The notes under the pieces: generated by a model | Seen by the model: only the letters and a program-made list of their open reading frames with translations | What the model was told of the DNA's origin: nothing | Databases searched by the model: none | Origin: Streptomyces griseicoloratus | Lineage (GTDB): Bacteria; Actinomycetota; Actinomycetes; Streptomycetales; Streptomycetaceae | Direction: 5' to 3' | Assembly (NCBI RefSeq): GCF_014534645.1 | Contig: NZ_JACVQF010000181.1 | Coordinates: forward strand, 62,001-126,000 | Length of the DNA: 64,000 nucleotides | Made by a program: the position numbers and the translations under genes | Shown here: one piece after another, positions 1 to 8,654 of the stretch | Layout of the letters: each line of letters begins with the position of its first letter | Numbering within the stretch: position 1 is the first letter of the stretch

Positions 1-765
1 GACCATCGCGCGGACGGCGACCCAGCCCTCGTTGTGCAGCGGGGAGACGGTCGGGGACTCCAGGCCGGGGGTGAGCGCGACGGCCTTCTCCAGCTGCTCG
101 ACGCGGCAGTCGTAGTCCATCATCACGTACGTCCGGGCCACCAGGACGCCCTGGAGGCGGCGCAGGAACTGCTGCACCTTCTGCTCGACGCTCTCGTCGG
201 CGTCGGCGCCGGTGCGGCGGATCACGACGGCCTCGGACTTCATGATCGGCTCGCCGATGACCTCCAGGCCCGCGTTGCGCAGCGAGGTGCCGGTCTCGAC
301 GACGTCGGCGATGACCTCGGCGACACCGAGCTCGATGGCGGTCTCGACGGCGCCGTCGAGGTGGACGACGGAGGCGTCGATGCCGTTGTCGGCGAGGTGC
401 TTCGCGACGATCCCCTCGTAGGAGGTGGCGACCGTCATGCCCTTGAGGTCCTCGACGCCGTTCGCCGTGCCCGGCTTGGTGGCGTAGCGGAAGGTGGAGC
501 GGGCGAAGCCCAGCGGCAGGATCTCCTCGGCGCTCGCGCCGGAGTCGATCAGCAGGTCGCGGCCGGTGATGCCGATGTCGAGCTTGCCGGAGGAGACGTA
601 GATCGCGATGTCGCGGGGGCGGAGGTAGAAGAACTCCACCTCGTTCTCCGGGTCGACGATCCGCAGTTCCTTGGACTCGCGGCGCTGCTGGTAGCCGGCC
701 TCATGCAGCATCTCCGCCGCAGGGCCTGAGAGGGAACCCTTGTTGGGGACGGCGATGCGCAGCAT
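1..765 (-). CDS. hisG: ATP phosphoribosyltransferase HisG (3' end cut by window)
   Basis: Catalyses the first committed step of histidine synthesis, joining ATP and PRPP to give N1-phosphoribosyl-ATP. The 255 codons inside the window start at ATG (765) and run off the left edge without a stop, so about 25-30 C-terminal residues are missing compared with the usual length of about 280. Visible family motifs are GKLDIGITGRDLL (residues 60-72) and the PRPP-binding stretch EVIADVVETGTSL (150-162). Residues after about 180 belong to the regulatory C-terminal domain of the long HisG form, which mediates histidine feedback in that form. It follows hisE by 47 bp on the same strand, at the downstream end of the rib-his gene train. 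Identity is secure; regulation by histidine is family knowledge. Confidence 0.95.
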   Translation of the reverse strand, partial: MLRIAVPNKGSLSGPAAEMLHEAGYQQRRESKELRIVDPENEVEFFYLRPRDIAIYVSSGKLDIGITGRDLLIDSGASAEEILPLGFARSTFRYATKPGTANGVEDLKGMTVATSYEGIVAKHLADNGIDASVVHLDGAVETAIELGVAEVIADVVETGTSLRNAGLEVIGEPIMKSEAVVIRRTGADADESVEQKVQQFLRRLQGVLVARTYVMMDYDCRVEQLEKAVALTPGLESPTVSPLHNEGWVAVRAMV

Positions 766-812
766 GAGGTCGGCTTCCTTTGTGTGAAGGGATGTGGGGG
801 GAGGACTGGGTT

Positions 813-1085
813 CTACAGGTGGGCGTAGACGTCGTCGAGGGAGATGCCGCGGGCGACCATCATCACCTGGACGTGGTACAGCAGCTGGGAGATCTCCTCG
901 GCGGCCGCCTCCTTGCCCTCGTACTCGGCGGCCATCCAGACCTCGGCGGCCTCTTCGACGACCTTCTTGCCGATGGCGTGGACGCCCTTGTCCACCAGCT
1001 CGGCGGTGCGGGAGGTGGCGGGGTCGCCGTTTGCGGCCTTGTGCTGGAGCTCGGTGAAGAGCTCCTCGAACGTCTTCTTGGACAT
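813..1085 (-). CDS. hisE: Phosphoribosyl-ATP pyrophosphatase HisE
   Basis: Hydrolyses phosphoribosyl-ATP to phosphoribosyl-AMP and pyrophosphate, the second histidine step, in the cytoplasm. The 90-residue protein is the stand-alone HisE form (all-alpha MazG-like fold), with the metal-binding helix [14 protein letters not shown] and a second acidic helix [16 protein letters not shown] chose the ATG at 1085 ([10 protein letters not shown]); a GTG at 1097 would add four residues (MGAT) and cannot be excluded. It sits 34 bp after ribH and 47 bp before hisG, so it can be co-transcribed with both. Histidine and riboflavin genes being adjacent is a conserved Streptomyces arrangement as far as I remember. 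Confidence 0.93.
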   Translation of the reverse strand: MSKKTFEELFTELQHKAANGDPATSRTAELVDKGVHAIGKKVVEEAAEVWMAAEYEGKEAAAEEISQLLYHVQVMMVARGISLDDVYAHL

Positions 1086-1119
1086 GGTGGCGCCCACTTT
1101 ACGCGTTGTGCCCGGCGGT

Positions 1120-1605
1120 CTAACGCCACGGTTCGGATACTGAGCGGAGTGTGGCCGCCGTGGCGACGGCGGCGGTCACCGCCTCGTGCCCCTTGTCCTC
1201 GCTGGAACCGTCGAGGCCGGCCCGGTCCAGGGCCTGCTCCTCGGTGTCACAGGTGAGCACGCCGAAGCCGACGGGGACGCCGGTGTCGACCGAGACCTGG
1301 GTGAGGCCCTGGGTCACGCCCTGGCACACGTAGTCGAAGTGGGGGGTGCCGCCGCGGATGACGACGCCGAGGGCGACGACCGCGTCGTAGCCGCGGCCCG
1401 CGAGGACCTTGGCGACGACCGGGAGCTCCCAGCTGCCGGGGACCCGCAGCAGGGTCGGCTCGCTGATGCCCAGGTCGTGCAGGGCGCGCAGGGCGCCGTC
1501 CACCAGTCCGTTCATCACCTTCTCGTGCCACTGTGCCGCGACGACGGCGACCCTGAGGTCTCCCACGTTGCGTACGGACAGTTCCGGTGCACCCTTGCCG
1601 CTCAT
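1120..1605 (-). CDS. ribH: 6,7-dimethyl-8-ribityllumazine synthase RibH
   Basis: Condenses 5-amino-6-ribitylamino-uracil with 3,4-dihydroxy-2-butanone 4-phosphate to lumazine, the penultimate riboflavin step; the family forms 60-mer or pentamer shells. The 161-residue product has the family core: VAAQWHEKV near the N terminus, the PGSWELP loop, [15 protein letters not shown] around the active site and a C-terminal GHEAV stretch. The start is ATG at 1605, preceded by a good ribosome site (AGGAGA a few bases upstream). It lies 20 bp after ribBA, giving both substrate-making and substrate-using enzymes one transcript. It should be under the FMN riboswitch at 4309-4435. Confidence 0.96.
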   Translation of the reverse strand: MSGKGAPELSVRNVGDLRVAVVAAQWHEKVMNGLVDGALRALHDLGISEPTLLRVPGSWELPVVAKVLAGRGYDAVVALGVVIRGGTPHFDYVCQGVTQGLTQVSVDTGVPVGFGVLTCDTEEQALDRAGLDGSSEDKGHEAVTAAVATAATLRSVSEPWR

Positions 1606-1625
1606 GTCTCTCCTGGAGTCCTTGC

Positions 1626-2915
1626 TTACTGGTTGCCGCAGGTGGACACGGGGGTCGTGTCCAGCCAGGGCAGGTCGTGCCCCATCCGGTCCCGCTTGGT
1701 GCGCAGGTACCGGAGGTTGTGCTCGCCGGCCTGTACCGGCATCGGTTCGCGGCCGGTGACCTCGATGCCGTGCCGCCGCAGCGCGGCGGACTTGTCGGGG
1801 TTGTTGGTCATCAGGCGTACGGCGCGCACGCCGAGGTCCGCCAGGATCTGTGCGCCGGCGCCGTAGTCCCGGGCGTCGGCGGGCAGGCCGAGTTCCAGGT
1901 TGGCGTCGAGGGTGTCCCGGCCGCGCTCCTGGAGTTCGTAGGCGCGCAGCTTGGACATCAGGCCGATGCCGCGTCCCTCGTGGCCGCGCAGGTAGACCAC
2001 CACTCCCCTGCCCTCGGCCTGGATGCGGTCGAGGGAGGCGTCCAGCTGGGGGCCGCAGTCGCAGCGCTGGGAGCCGAAGACGTCGCCGGTGAGGCACTCG
2101 GAGTGGACGCGGACGAGGACGTCCTCGCCGTCGCCGATGTCGCCGTGCACGAGGGCGACGTGCTCGACGCCGTCGACGGTGGAGCGGTAGCCGTACGCCG
2201 TGAACTCGCCGTGGCGGGTGGGCAGCCGGACCTCGGCCTCGCGGCGGACGGTGGGCTCGCTGCTGCGGCGGTAGGCGATCAGGTCCTCGATGGAGATGAT
2301 CGTCAGGCCGTGCTTGCGGGCGAAGGGGATCAGCTCGGGCAGCCGCAGCATGCGCCCGTCCTCGCCGGCGATCTCCACGATCGCGCCGGCCGGGCGCAGG
2401 CCCGCGAGGCGGGCGAGGTCGACGGCGGCCTCGGTGTGGCCGTTGCGCACGAGCACACCGCCGGAGCGGGCGCGCAGCGGGAAGATGTGGCCGGGGCGGA
2501 CCAGGTCGGTGGGCTCGGCGGTACCGCTCGCCAGCAGCCGGAGCGTGGTGGCGCGGTCGGCGGCCGAGATGCCGGTGCTCACGCCGTGGGCGGCGGTGGC
2601 GTCCACGGAGACCGTGAACGCGGTCCTCATCGACTCGGTGTTGTCCTCGACCATCTGCGGGAGCCTGAGCCGGTCCAGTTCCCCGCCCTCCATGGGGGCG
2701 CAGATCAGGCCGCGGCACTCGCTCATCATGAAGGCGACGATCTCCTCGGTCGCCTTCTCCGCGGCGATCACGAGGTCGCCCTCGTTCTCGCGGTTCTCGT
2801 CGTCGACGACCACGACGGGGCGTCCGGCGGCGATGTCGGCGATGGCCTGTTCGACGGGGTCGAGGAGCAGGTCCTCGGGGCCGTCGGGGCTGTAGAGGAT
2901 GGGTGCCGTGCTCAT
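1626..2915 (-). CDS. ribBA: Bifunctional 3,4-dihydroxy-2-butanone-4-phosphate synthase / GTP cyclohydrolase II
   Basis: Two-domain riboflavin enzyme of 429 residues. The N-terminal half makes the four-carbon unit from ribulose 5-phosphate (motif [12 protein letters not shown] at about 38-49 and [12 protein letters not shown]). The C-terminal half opens GTP to the pyrimidine precursor and carries the zinc site [17 protein letters not shown] (three Cys) followed by [16 protein letters not shown]. Both catalytic motif sets look intact, so I expect a truly bifunctional enzyme. ATG at 2915 overlaps the ribM stop as ATGA, implying translational coupling. The longer frame upstream is a shadow of ribM and ribE. 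Confidence 0.96.
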   Translation of the reverse strand: MSTAPILYSPDGPEDLLLDPVEQAIADIAAGRPVVVVDDENRENEGDLVIAAEKATEEIVAFMMSECRGLICAPMEGGELDRLRLPQMVEDNTESMRTAFTVSVDATAAHGVSTGISAADRATTLRLLASGTAEPTDLVRPGHIFPLRARSGGVLVRNGHTEAAVDLARLAGLRPAGAIVEIAGEDGRMLRLPELIPFARKHGLTIISIEDLIAYRRSSEPTVRREAEVRLPTRHGEFTAYGYRSTVDGVEHVALVHGDIGDGEDVLVRVHSECLTGDVFGSQRCDCGPQLDASLDRIQAEGRGVVVYLRGHEGRGIGLMSKLRAYELQERGRDTLDANLELGLPADARDYGAGAQILADLGVRAVRLMTNNPDKSAALRRHGIEVTGREPMPVQAGEHNLRYLRTKRDRMGHDLPWLDTTPVSTCGNQ

Positions 2916-3556
2916 GCGGGCGCTCCTTCCGGGATGGGCCGCGTGGCGTTGCGGGAGCGCAGCCACCAGTCGCGCAGGCCCCACAGGACGAGCGCGCCGT
3001 AGATGACGTAGACGAAGCCGGAGAAGGCGAAGCCGTTGGCGAAGTTCAGCGGCACGCCGACCAGGTCGACGAGCAGCCAGGCGAACCAGAACTCGACCAT
3101 GCCGCGGGCCTGGGCGTACATGGCGACGACGGTGCCGACGAAGATGTACGCGTCCGGCCAGGGGTCCCAGGACAGGGTCGGGTAGGCGGTGAACAGCCCG
3201 CCGACCGCGAGGGTGCCGACGGCGGCCGCGGCGAGCAGGGCGCCGCGCTCGCGCCAGGTGGCGAACCGGACGGCGATGGAGCCGTCCTGCGCCTGCTGCC
3301 GGCCGCGGTTCCACTGCCAGAAGCCCCAGGCGGCGACGACCATGACGACGATCTGCTTGCCGGCGCTGCCGGAGAGATGGGCGGTGGCGAAGGCGGCGAA
3401 GAGGATCAGGCCGGAGACGAACTGGGCGGGCCAGGTCCAGATCGAGCGCCGCCAGCCGAGGGCGAGGGCGAGCAGCCCGATCACGTTGCCGATCATGTCC
3501 GACCACTTGATGTGCTGGTCGAAGAGCGTGAACGCCTCGGAGTTGAGCCAGTTCAC
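2912..3556 (-). CDS. ribM: PnuC-family riboflavin transporter (RibM-like)
   Basis: Integral membrane protein of 214 residues with about six to seven hydrophobic segments and the PnuC features WQWNRG and a Trp-rich C-terminal region ending RDWWLRSRN. PnuC proteins facilitate uptake of nicotinamide riboside, but the copies embedded in actinobacterial rib operons (RibM of Corynebacterium and S. davawensis) move riboflavin or roseoflavin. Here it sits between ribE and ribBA under an FMN riboswitch, so riboflavin is the likely substrate. The GTG start (3556) overlaps the ribE stop as GTGA and its own stop overlaps ribBA as ATGA. Family is secure; substrate is inferred from context. Confidence 0.9.
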   Translation of the reverse strand: MNWLNSEAFTLFDQHIKWSDMIGNVIGLLALALGWRRSIWTWPAQFVSGLILFAAFATAHLSGSAGKQIVVMVVAAWGFWQWNRGRQQAQDGSIAVRFATWRERGALLAAAAVGTLAVGGLFTAYPTLSWDPWPDAYIFVGTVVAMYAQARGMVEFWFAWLLVDLVGVPLNFANGFAFSGFVYVIYGALVLWGLRDWWLRSRNATRPIPEGAPA

Positions 3557-4155
3557 TTGGTGCCCCCCTGGGTGCCGAGCAGCCGCTCGACGTACTTGGC
3601 GATGACGTCCACTTCGAGGTTGACCGGGTCGCCGGGCTGCTTCAGGCCGAGCGTGGTCAGGGCGAGGGTGGTGGGGATGAGGCTGACGGTGAAGAAGTCG
3701 GGTCCGGCGTCGACGACGGTGAGGCTGATGCCGTCGACGGTGATGGAGCCCTTCTCGACGACGTAGCGGGAGAGGCCGGCGGGCAGGGAGATCTTGACGA
3801 TCTCCCAGTGCTCGGACGGCTTGCGCTCGATGATCTCGCCGGTGCCGTCGACGTGGCCCTGCACGATGTGCCCGCCGAGCCGGGCGCCCACGGCGGTGGG
3901 GCGCTCCAGGTTGACGCGGGAGCCGACGGCGAGGACGCCGAGGCTGGAGCGGTTCAGGGTCTCGGCCATCACGTCGGCGGTGAACTCGTCGCCCTCGTGG
4001 TCGACGACCGTGAGGCACACGCCGTTGACGGCGATGGAGTCGCCGTGCCTCGCGCCCTCGGTGACGACGGGGCCTCGCAGGCGGAAGCGACAGGCGTCGT
4101 CGAGGGTCTCGACGGCGGTGACCTCGCCCAGCTCTTCGACGATTCCGGTGAACAC
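3553..4155 (-). CDS. ribE: Riboflavin synthase alpha chain
   Basis: Dismutates two molecules of 6,7-dimethyl-8-ribityllumazine to riboflavin. The 200-residue protein shows the internal duplication typical of the family: the N-terminal barrel begins FTGIVEELG and contains NGVCLTV, the second barrel begins near [11 protein letters not shown] and contains DGISLTVV. The start is a GTG at 4155 with a strong AGGAGG ribosome site about ten bases upstream; longer in-frame extensions run into the riboswitch and are not coding. First gene of the operon. Confidence 0.95.
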   Translation of the reverse strand: MFTGIVEELGEVTAVETLDDACRFRLRGPVVTEGARHGDSIAVNGVCLTVVDHEGDEFTADVMAETLNRSSLGVLAVGSRVNLERPTAVGARLGGHIVQGHVDGTGEIIERKPSEHWEIVKISLPAGLSRYVVEKGSITVDGISLTVVDAGPDFFTVSLIPTTLALTTLGLKQPGDPVNLEVDVIAKYVERLLGTQGGTK

Positions 4156-4308
4156 TTCCCGGGTCCTCCTGCCTCTTCGGGCACGGACTCCGGGGCTGTC
4201 GATGACGACAGAAAGTACGAACGGGAACACCGGGAGCGACGCCGGACGGGGACCCGCCCGGTGCCGGACGAGCCCAGAGTCGGCGGCGCGCACGCATGCC
4301 CGCCCGCC

Positions 4309-4435
4309 GCGCACTGCCTCCCATCCGGACTTTAACCGTCGGTCCAGGAATTTCACCTGGTCAACCGGTCGCTGGAGGCGACCGGGTCGCGGACTGTAAC
4401 CGCCGGTTCGGACTTTCACCGACCCCGGAGTGCGC
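4309..4435 (-). promoter_or_regulatory. FMN riboswitch (RFN element) upstream of the rib operon
   Basis: On the minus strand the segment contains the conserved RFN blocks in order: GGGGTCGGTGAAAGTCC, ACCGGCGGTTACAGTCCGCGA, CCTGGACCGACGGTTAAAGTCC, GGATGGGAG. The closing stem is visible as GCGCACT (minus strand 5' side, 4435-4429) pairing with AGTGCGC (4315-4309). It ends about 153 bases before the ribE GTG. When FMN binds it should shut off ribE and the genes translated downstream. I cannot see whether it works by termination or by hiding the ribosome site; no clear U-rich terminator follows it. Confidence 0.95.
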
Positions 4436-4578
4436 TGCTTCTGGTACAGGGCCAGTGTGCCACGCCTGATCGGTGCCCATGCGGGCGAGTCGTGTGGATT
4501 GCCTCACAGGCCACTCCCCCGCATCCGCCGGCCTGCGCGCGGCGGCCCCAACTCGCCGCCGTCCGCTCCCGCTTGAGA

Positions 4579-4622
4579 TTGGTCCATACCTATTGACTCA
4601 CTGGTCTAGTCCTCTCTAGGGT
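4579..4622 (+). promoter_or_regulatory. Chitinase promoter with DasR-like operator repeats
   Basis: Two copies of a TGGTC-type box lie just before the chitinase gene: TTGGTCCATACCT (4579-4591) and ACTGGTCTAGTCC (4600-4612). These resemble both the direct repeats of Streptomyces chitinase promoters and the DasR-responsive element (consensus close to AGTGGTCTAGACCACT). A possible promoter is TTGACT (4593-4598) with TAGGGT (4617-4622) 18 bases on, which would place the boxes over the -35 region. DasR releases its sites when bound by glucosamine-6-phosphate. Site recognition is by eye. Confidence 0.7.
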
Positions 4623-4652
4623 CTGCGCAACTTCCGTGGAGAGGAACCGACT

Positions 4653-6998
4653 GTGCCTTCCCCCTCACGCCATAGAGCGAGACCCGCGCTGTTCGCGGCG
4701 GCGGCCGCCGTCGCCGGCCTGGTCCTCGCAGGCCTCCCGGCGACCGTCTCGCACGCCGCCGACCAGGAGTCCTGTCGCCCCGACGGGCTCTACCGGACCC
4801 CCGGCGCCGACGTCCCCTACTGCTCGGTCTACGACGCCGAGGGCCGGGAGAAGATGGGCGCCGACCACCCCCGCCGGGTGATCGGCTACTTCACCGGCTG
4901 GCGCACCGGAAAGGACGGCAAGCCCGCCTACCTGGCCTCGGACATCCCCTGGGACAAGGTCACCCACATCAACTACGCCTTCGCCCACGTCGACGGCGGC
5001 AACAGGCTCTCCGTCGGCTCGGACGGCGCCGCCAACCCCGCCACCGGGATGACCTGGCCGGGCGTCAGCGGCGCCGAGATGGACCCGGGACTCCCCTACA
5101 AGGGCCACTTCAATCTGCTGAACAAGTTCAAGAAGCAGCACCCGGACGTCAAGACGATGATCTCGGTGGGCGGCTGGGCCGAGACGGGCGGCTACTTCGC
5201 CGACGACGGCAGGCGCGTGAACTCCGGCGGCTTCTACTCGATGGCCACCAACGCCGACGGCTCGGTCAACCAGGCCGGCATCGACACCTTCGCGGACTCG
5301 GCGGTCGACTTCGTCCGCAAGTACGGCTTCAACGGCGTCGACATCGACTACGAGTACCCGACGACGATGAAGGACGCGGGCAACCCGCTCGACTGGTCCT
5401 TCGCCAACGGCCGCCGGGCGGGCCTGGTCAAGGGCTACGCGGCGCTGATGAAGACGCTGCGGGAGAAGCTGGACCGGGCGGGCGCGGCGGACGGCAGGCA
5501 CTACCTGCTGTCGGTGGCGGCCCCCTCGTCCGGCTATCTGCTGCGCGGCATGGAGACGTTCCAGGTCCAGAAGTACCTGGACTACGTCAACATCATGTCG
5601 TACGACCTGCACGGCGCCTGGAACGAGTACGTGGGCCCCAACGCCTCCCTGTTCGACGACGGCAAGGACGCGGAACTGGCGGCGGCGAACGTCTACGGCA
5701 GCCAGCAGTACGGCGGCATCGGCTACCTCAACACCGACTGGGCGTACCACTACTTCCGCGGCTCCATGCCGGCGGGCCGCATCAACATCGGCCTGCCGTA
5801 CTACACGCGCGGCCACAAGAACGTGCAGGGCGGCACGGACGGCCTGTGGGGCAGGGCGGCGGCCACCTCCTGCCCGGCCGGTTCCGGTCTGACCAAGTGC
5901 GGTGACGGTGCCGTCGGCATCGACAACCTGTGGCACGACAAGGACGACAACGGCAAGGAGTCCCCGGCCGGTTCGAACCCGATGTGGCACGCGAAGAACC
6001 TGGAGAAGGGCATCGTCGGGGACTACGTGACGCAGTACGGCTTCCCCGCCGGCACCCGGCTCACCGGGACGTACGCGCGCAAGTACGACTCCACGCTGGT
6101 CGCACCGTGGCTGTGGAACGCCGAGAAGAAGGTGTTCCTGTCCACCGAGGACGAGCAGTCGGTGGCCGCCAAGGCCGACTACGTCGTCGACCGCGGCATC
6201 GGCGGGACGATGGTGTGGGAGCTGGCCGGCGACTACGGCTGGAACGCGGCCAAGGGCCAGTACGAGGCCGGCGACACGCTGACCTCCCTGATGTACGAGA
6301 AGTTCAAGTCGGCCTCCCCGTACGGCGCGAAGGTCTCGAACAAGGCGCTGCCCGCCAAGGCCGTCGACATCGGTGTGGAGTTCACGGACTTCAAGCTCGG
6401 CGATTCCAACTACCCGATCACCCCGAAGGTGAGGATCACCAACAACACGAGGACGACGCTGCCGGGCGGCACGGAGTTCCAGTTCGACTACTCCACCGCG
6501 GCCCCGGGCAACGCCTCCGACCAGTCGGGCTTCGGCACGAAGGTGATCAGCAGCGACCACACGGGCAGCAACGTGGGCGGGCTGAAGGGCGACTTCCACC
6601 GCGTCTCGCTGAAGCTGCCGGCCTGGCAGTCGCTGGCGCCCGGCGCGTCGGTGGAGCTGTCCTTCAACTACTACCTGCCGGTGTCCACTCCGTGGAACTG
6701 GACGGTGAACATCGCGGGCACGACGTACGCGCTGGCCGGGGACCTGGCGCGCGGCACCACCGTGGTGGAGCCGGGCTCGGGCTCCTCGCCCTCCCCGGAC
6801 CCGACGAACCCGACTCCGACGCCCACCCCGACGCCCGGCGCCTGCACCGCGCCCGCGTGGAACGCGGCCTCGGAGTACGGCGGGGGTTCGACGGTGTCCC
6901 ACAAGGGGCACTCGTGGAAGGCCAAGTGGTGGACGAAGGGCGAGGAGCCCGGCACCACCGGTGAATGGGGGGTCTGGCAGGACCTGGGCGCCTGCTGA
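4653..6998 (+). CDS. Secreted GH18 chitinase with two C-terminal binding modules
   Basis: Secreted enzyme of 781 residues that cleaves chitin with retention. Residues 1-35 are a signal peptide (Arg-rich start, Ala/Leu core, cleavage near SHA-AD). The GH18 barrel spans about 70-525 with the motif NGVDIDYEY: Asp230, Asp232 and catalytic Glu234 are present, while the outermost Asp of the DxxDxDxE pattern is Asn227. Residues about 555-690 form a beta-rich carbohydrate-binding-like domain, followed by a Pro/Thr linker (about 697-715) and a CBM5/12 chitin-binding module with the WW pair ([12 protein letters not shown]). GTG start at 4653 follows GGAGAGGA. A hairpin terminator lies directly downstream. 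It is probably the chiI orthologue of S. coelicolor, named from memory. Confidence 0.93.
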   Translation: MPSPSRHRARPALFAAAAAVAGLVLAGLPATVSHAADQESCRPDGLYRTPGADVPYCSVYDAEGREKMGADHPRRVIGYFTGWRTGKDGKPAYLASDIPWDKVTHINYAFAHVDGGNRLSVGSDGAANPATGMTWPGVSGAEMDPGLPYKGHFNLLNKFKKQHPDVKTMISVGGWAETGGYFADDGRRVNSGGFYSMATNADGSVNQAGIDTFADSAVDFVRKYGFNGVDIDYEYPTTMKDAGNPLDWSFANGRRAGLVKGYAALMKTLREKLDRAGAADGRHYLLSVAAPSSGYLLRGMETFQVQKYLDYVNIMSYDLHGAWNEYVGPNASLFDDGKDAELAAANVYGSQQYGGIGYLNTDWAYHYFRGSMPAGRINIGLPYYTRGHKNVQGGTDGLWGRAAATSCPAGSGLTKCGDGAVGIDNLWHDKDDNGKESPAGSNPMWHAKNLEKGIVGDYVTQYGFPAGTRLTGTYARKYDSTLVAPWLWNAEKKVFLSTEDEQSVAAKADYVVDRGIGGTMVWELAGDYGWNAAKGQYEAGDTLTSLMYEKFKSASPYGAKVSNKALPAKAVDIGVEFTDFKLGDSNYPITPKVRITNNTRTTLPGGTEFQFDYSTAAPGNASDQSGFGTKVISSDHTGSNVGGLKGDFHRVSLKLPAWQSLAPGASVELSFNYYLPVSTPWNWTVNIAGTTYALAGDLARGTTVVEPGSGSSPSPDPTNPTPTPTPTPGACTAPAWNAASEYGGGSTVSHKGHSWKAKWWTKGEEPGTTGEWGVWQDLGAC

Positions 6999-7013
6999 CC
7001 CTCCGGCGAGACC

Positions 7014-7055
7014 GGCCCGGCGGCGGTGACGACGGCCCTTGCCCGCCGCCGGGCC
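7014..7055 (+). terminator. Hairpin terminator after the chitinase gene
   Basis: Perfect 13-bp inverted repeat: GGCCCGGCGGCGG at 7014-7026 and CCGCCGCCGGGCC at 7043-7055 with a 16-base loop, starting 15 bases after the chitinase stop. There is no T tract, as is common for Streptomyces terminators. Confidence 0.7.
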
Positions 7056-7154
7056 TCCCAACGGCCCGTCCGGGGCGTGCTCTCGCAAGGCGCCCCGGAC
7101 ACGGACAGACTGGAGTGCGCAGGGAGCGTCCGGCGTCCGAAGGGGCAGAACGGC

Positions 7155-7922
7155 ATGACCACGATCCTGGTGACCGGCGGCACCGGCACGCTCGGCCGGC
7201 TCGTCACCGAACGGCTGCGCGCGGACGGGCACGAGGTGCGGGTGCTCAGCCGCCGCAGCCGGCCGTACGCCGTCGACCTGCGCGAGGGCGGCGGCGCTCT
7301 GGACGCGGCGCTCGACGGGGTGGACACGGTCGTGCACTGTGCGACCTCCCCGCGCGGCGGCGACGAGCGGGCGGCCACCAACCTGATCGCGGCCGCGCTG
7401 CGGGCCGGCGTGCGGCATCTGGTGTACATCTCCATCGTCGGCGTGGACCGGGTGCCGCTCGGCTACTACCGGTCCAAGCTCACCGTCGAGCGGCTGGTCG
7501 AGGCGTCGGGTCTCGGCTGGACCGTGCTGCGGGCGACGCAGTTCCACGACCTGGCGGTGCGGCTGCTCGACGCACTGGCCAAGCCGCCGGTCATGGTCCT
7601 GCCTGCCGGCGTGTCGGACCAGCCGGTCGAGGTGGCGGAGGTCGCGGACCGGCTCGCCGGGCTGGCCGTCGGCGAACCCGCCGGACGGGTCCCGGACCTG
7701 GCCGGACCGGAGGTACGGACGCTGGAGTCGCTGGCCCGCGCGTATCTGAGGGCGACGGGACGCCGGCGGGCCGTGGTGAGCGTGCCGCTGGCGGGGAAGG
7801 CTTACCGCGGGTTCCGTGCGGGCGGGCACCTCGCGCCCGCGCGGGCGGTCGGCAAGCGGACCTTCGAGGAGTACCTGGCGGTGCGGTTCGGCCGCGGGGA
7901 CGGGGACGGGCGGCGCGGATGA
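7155..7922 (+). CDS. NAD(P)-binding SDR-family (NmrA-like) protein
   Basis: Atypical short-chain dehydrogenase of 255 residues. The Rossmann motif is TGGTGTLG (Gly8, Gly11, Gly14) and a YYRSK pair sits where the Tyr-xxx-Lys of extended SDRs would be. Similar proteins are annotated as NmrA-like sugar epimerases or quinone-type oxidoreductases; the substrate is unknown. I chose the ATG at 7155 because the Rossmann strand MTTILVTGG begins there; the longer frame to 7026 has no family match. Its TGA overlaps the ATG of the next gene, so the two are probably translated together. Confidence 0.85.
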   Translation: MTTILVTGGTGTLGRLVTERLRADGHEVRVLSRRSRPYAVDLREGGGALDAALDGVDTVVHCATSPRGGDERAATNLIAAALRAGVRHLVYISIVGVDRVPLGYYRSKLTVERLVEASGLGWTVLRATQFHDLAVRLLDALAKPPVMVLPAGVSDQPVEVAEVADRLAGLAVGEPAGRVPDLAGPEVRTLESLARAYLRATGRRRAVVSVPLAGKAYRGFRAGGHLAPARAVGKRTFEEYLAVRFGRGDGDGRRG

Positions 7923-8362
7923 CCAGACGCGAGTGGCTGCGGGCGGGGCTGGGGCTGCTCGCCGGTACGCAGGTGCTGCTGGGGCTGTGGATCCTGCTGC
8001 TGCCGGAGCTGTTCTGGAAGTGGCGCTGGGTGTCGCACCTGCCGCCGTACAACGAGCATCTGCTGCGGGACTTCGGCGGGGCGAGCCTCGCGCTCGCCGT
8101 GGTGCTGTGCGCGGCGGTGGCGGCGATGGAGCGGCGGCTGGTGGTCACCGCGCTGGTGGCCTACCTGGTGGCGTCCGTCTCCCATCTCGTCTTCCACGCC
8201 CAGCACCTGGAGCCCCTGGCGGCCGCGAGCGGTGCCGGCTTCATGGCGCTGCTGGGCGCGGCGGTGGTGCTGCCGTCCGCGCTGCTCTGGCTGGCGTCGG
8301 ACGCGGCGGCCTTCCGGCCGTCCGGGCACAGCGAGCCGGAGGCACCCGACCGGCGCGGCTGA
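7919..8362 (+). CDS. Small membrane protein coupled to the SDR gene
   Basis: Hydrophobic protein of 147 residues with four probable membrane helices (LLAGTQVLLGLWILLL; ASLALAVVLCAAVAA; VVTALVAYLVASVSHLVFH; GFMALLGAAVVLPSALLWL). The start overlaps the SDR stop as ATGA. Layout resembles small DoxX-like or DUF4345-like proteins, but no diagnostic motif is clear. Pairing with an NmrA-like SDR is seen in other actinomycetes; its role is unknown. The C-terminal tail is polar and Pro-rich. Confidence 0.75.
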   Translation: MTRREWLRAGLGLLAGTQVLLGLWILLLPELFWKWRWVSHLPPYNEHLLRDFGGASLALAVVLCAAVAAMERRLVVTALVAYLVASVSHLVFHAQHLEPLAAASGAGFMALLGAAVVLPSALLWLASDAAAFRPSGHSEPEAPDRRG

Positions 8363-8446
8363 GCGGCGCGGTACGTCCCGCCGCCCGGCTGCAGAGGGCA
8401 CCGGCGGAGGCCGGCGCGCGGGGGTGCGCCCAGGGACGCCGTTCTT

Positions 8447-8654
8447 CTACCGCTCCTGAGGTGCGAAAAGCTCGTCCGGGCTCACCCGCTCCTGGGTGCG
8501 AATGGCTCGCCATGGCTACCGCCCCTGGGGACGCGCACAGTTGGCCCTGGCTACCGCTCCTGGTAGCGCGAACAGTTCGTCCTGGCTACCGCTCTGGGAC
8601 GCACGAACAGTTCGCCCTGGCTACCGCTCCTGAGGTGCGAACAGTTCGTCCTGG
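8447..8654. repeat. Six tandem 34-35 bp copies of the ROK gene 3' end
   Basis: Copies begin at 8447, 8481, 8516, 8551, 8586 and 8621. The last (8621-8654) is the true 3' end of the ROK gene on the minus strand, encoding QDELFAPQER and the stop. The other five lie beyond the stop and are degenerate. Each unit has the plus-strand form CTACCGCTCCTGAGGTGCG followed by AACAGTTCGTCCTGG; several keep the small palindrome CGAACAGTTCG. The outermost copy (8447) is nearer to the genic copy than some inner ones. It looks like slippage or unequal exchange at the gene end. Confidence 0.9.

Noticed and set aside
1120-2718. A 532-codon minus-strand frame through ribBA and ribH
   Set aside because: Only the last 161 codons are RibH; the Arg/Pro-rich upstream part is the GC-bias shadow of ribBA in another frame.
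4665-7829. A 1054-codon minus-strand frame opposite the chitinase and SDR
   Set aside because: Low-complexity Val/Arg/Gly composition and no motifs; it is the antisense shadow of two well-supported plus-strand genes.
8605-8615. CGAACAGTTCG boxes as LexA/SOS sites
   Set aside because: The actinobacterial SOS box has a four-base gap between CGAAC and GTTCG; here the gap is one base, and the copies lie in a gene-end repeat.
8447-8654. The 35-bp repeats as a CRISPR array
   Set aside because: Units are directly adjacent without unique spacers and derive from the ROK gene end; no cas genes are nearby.
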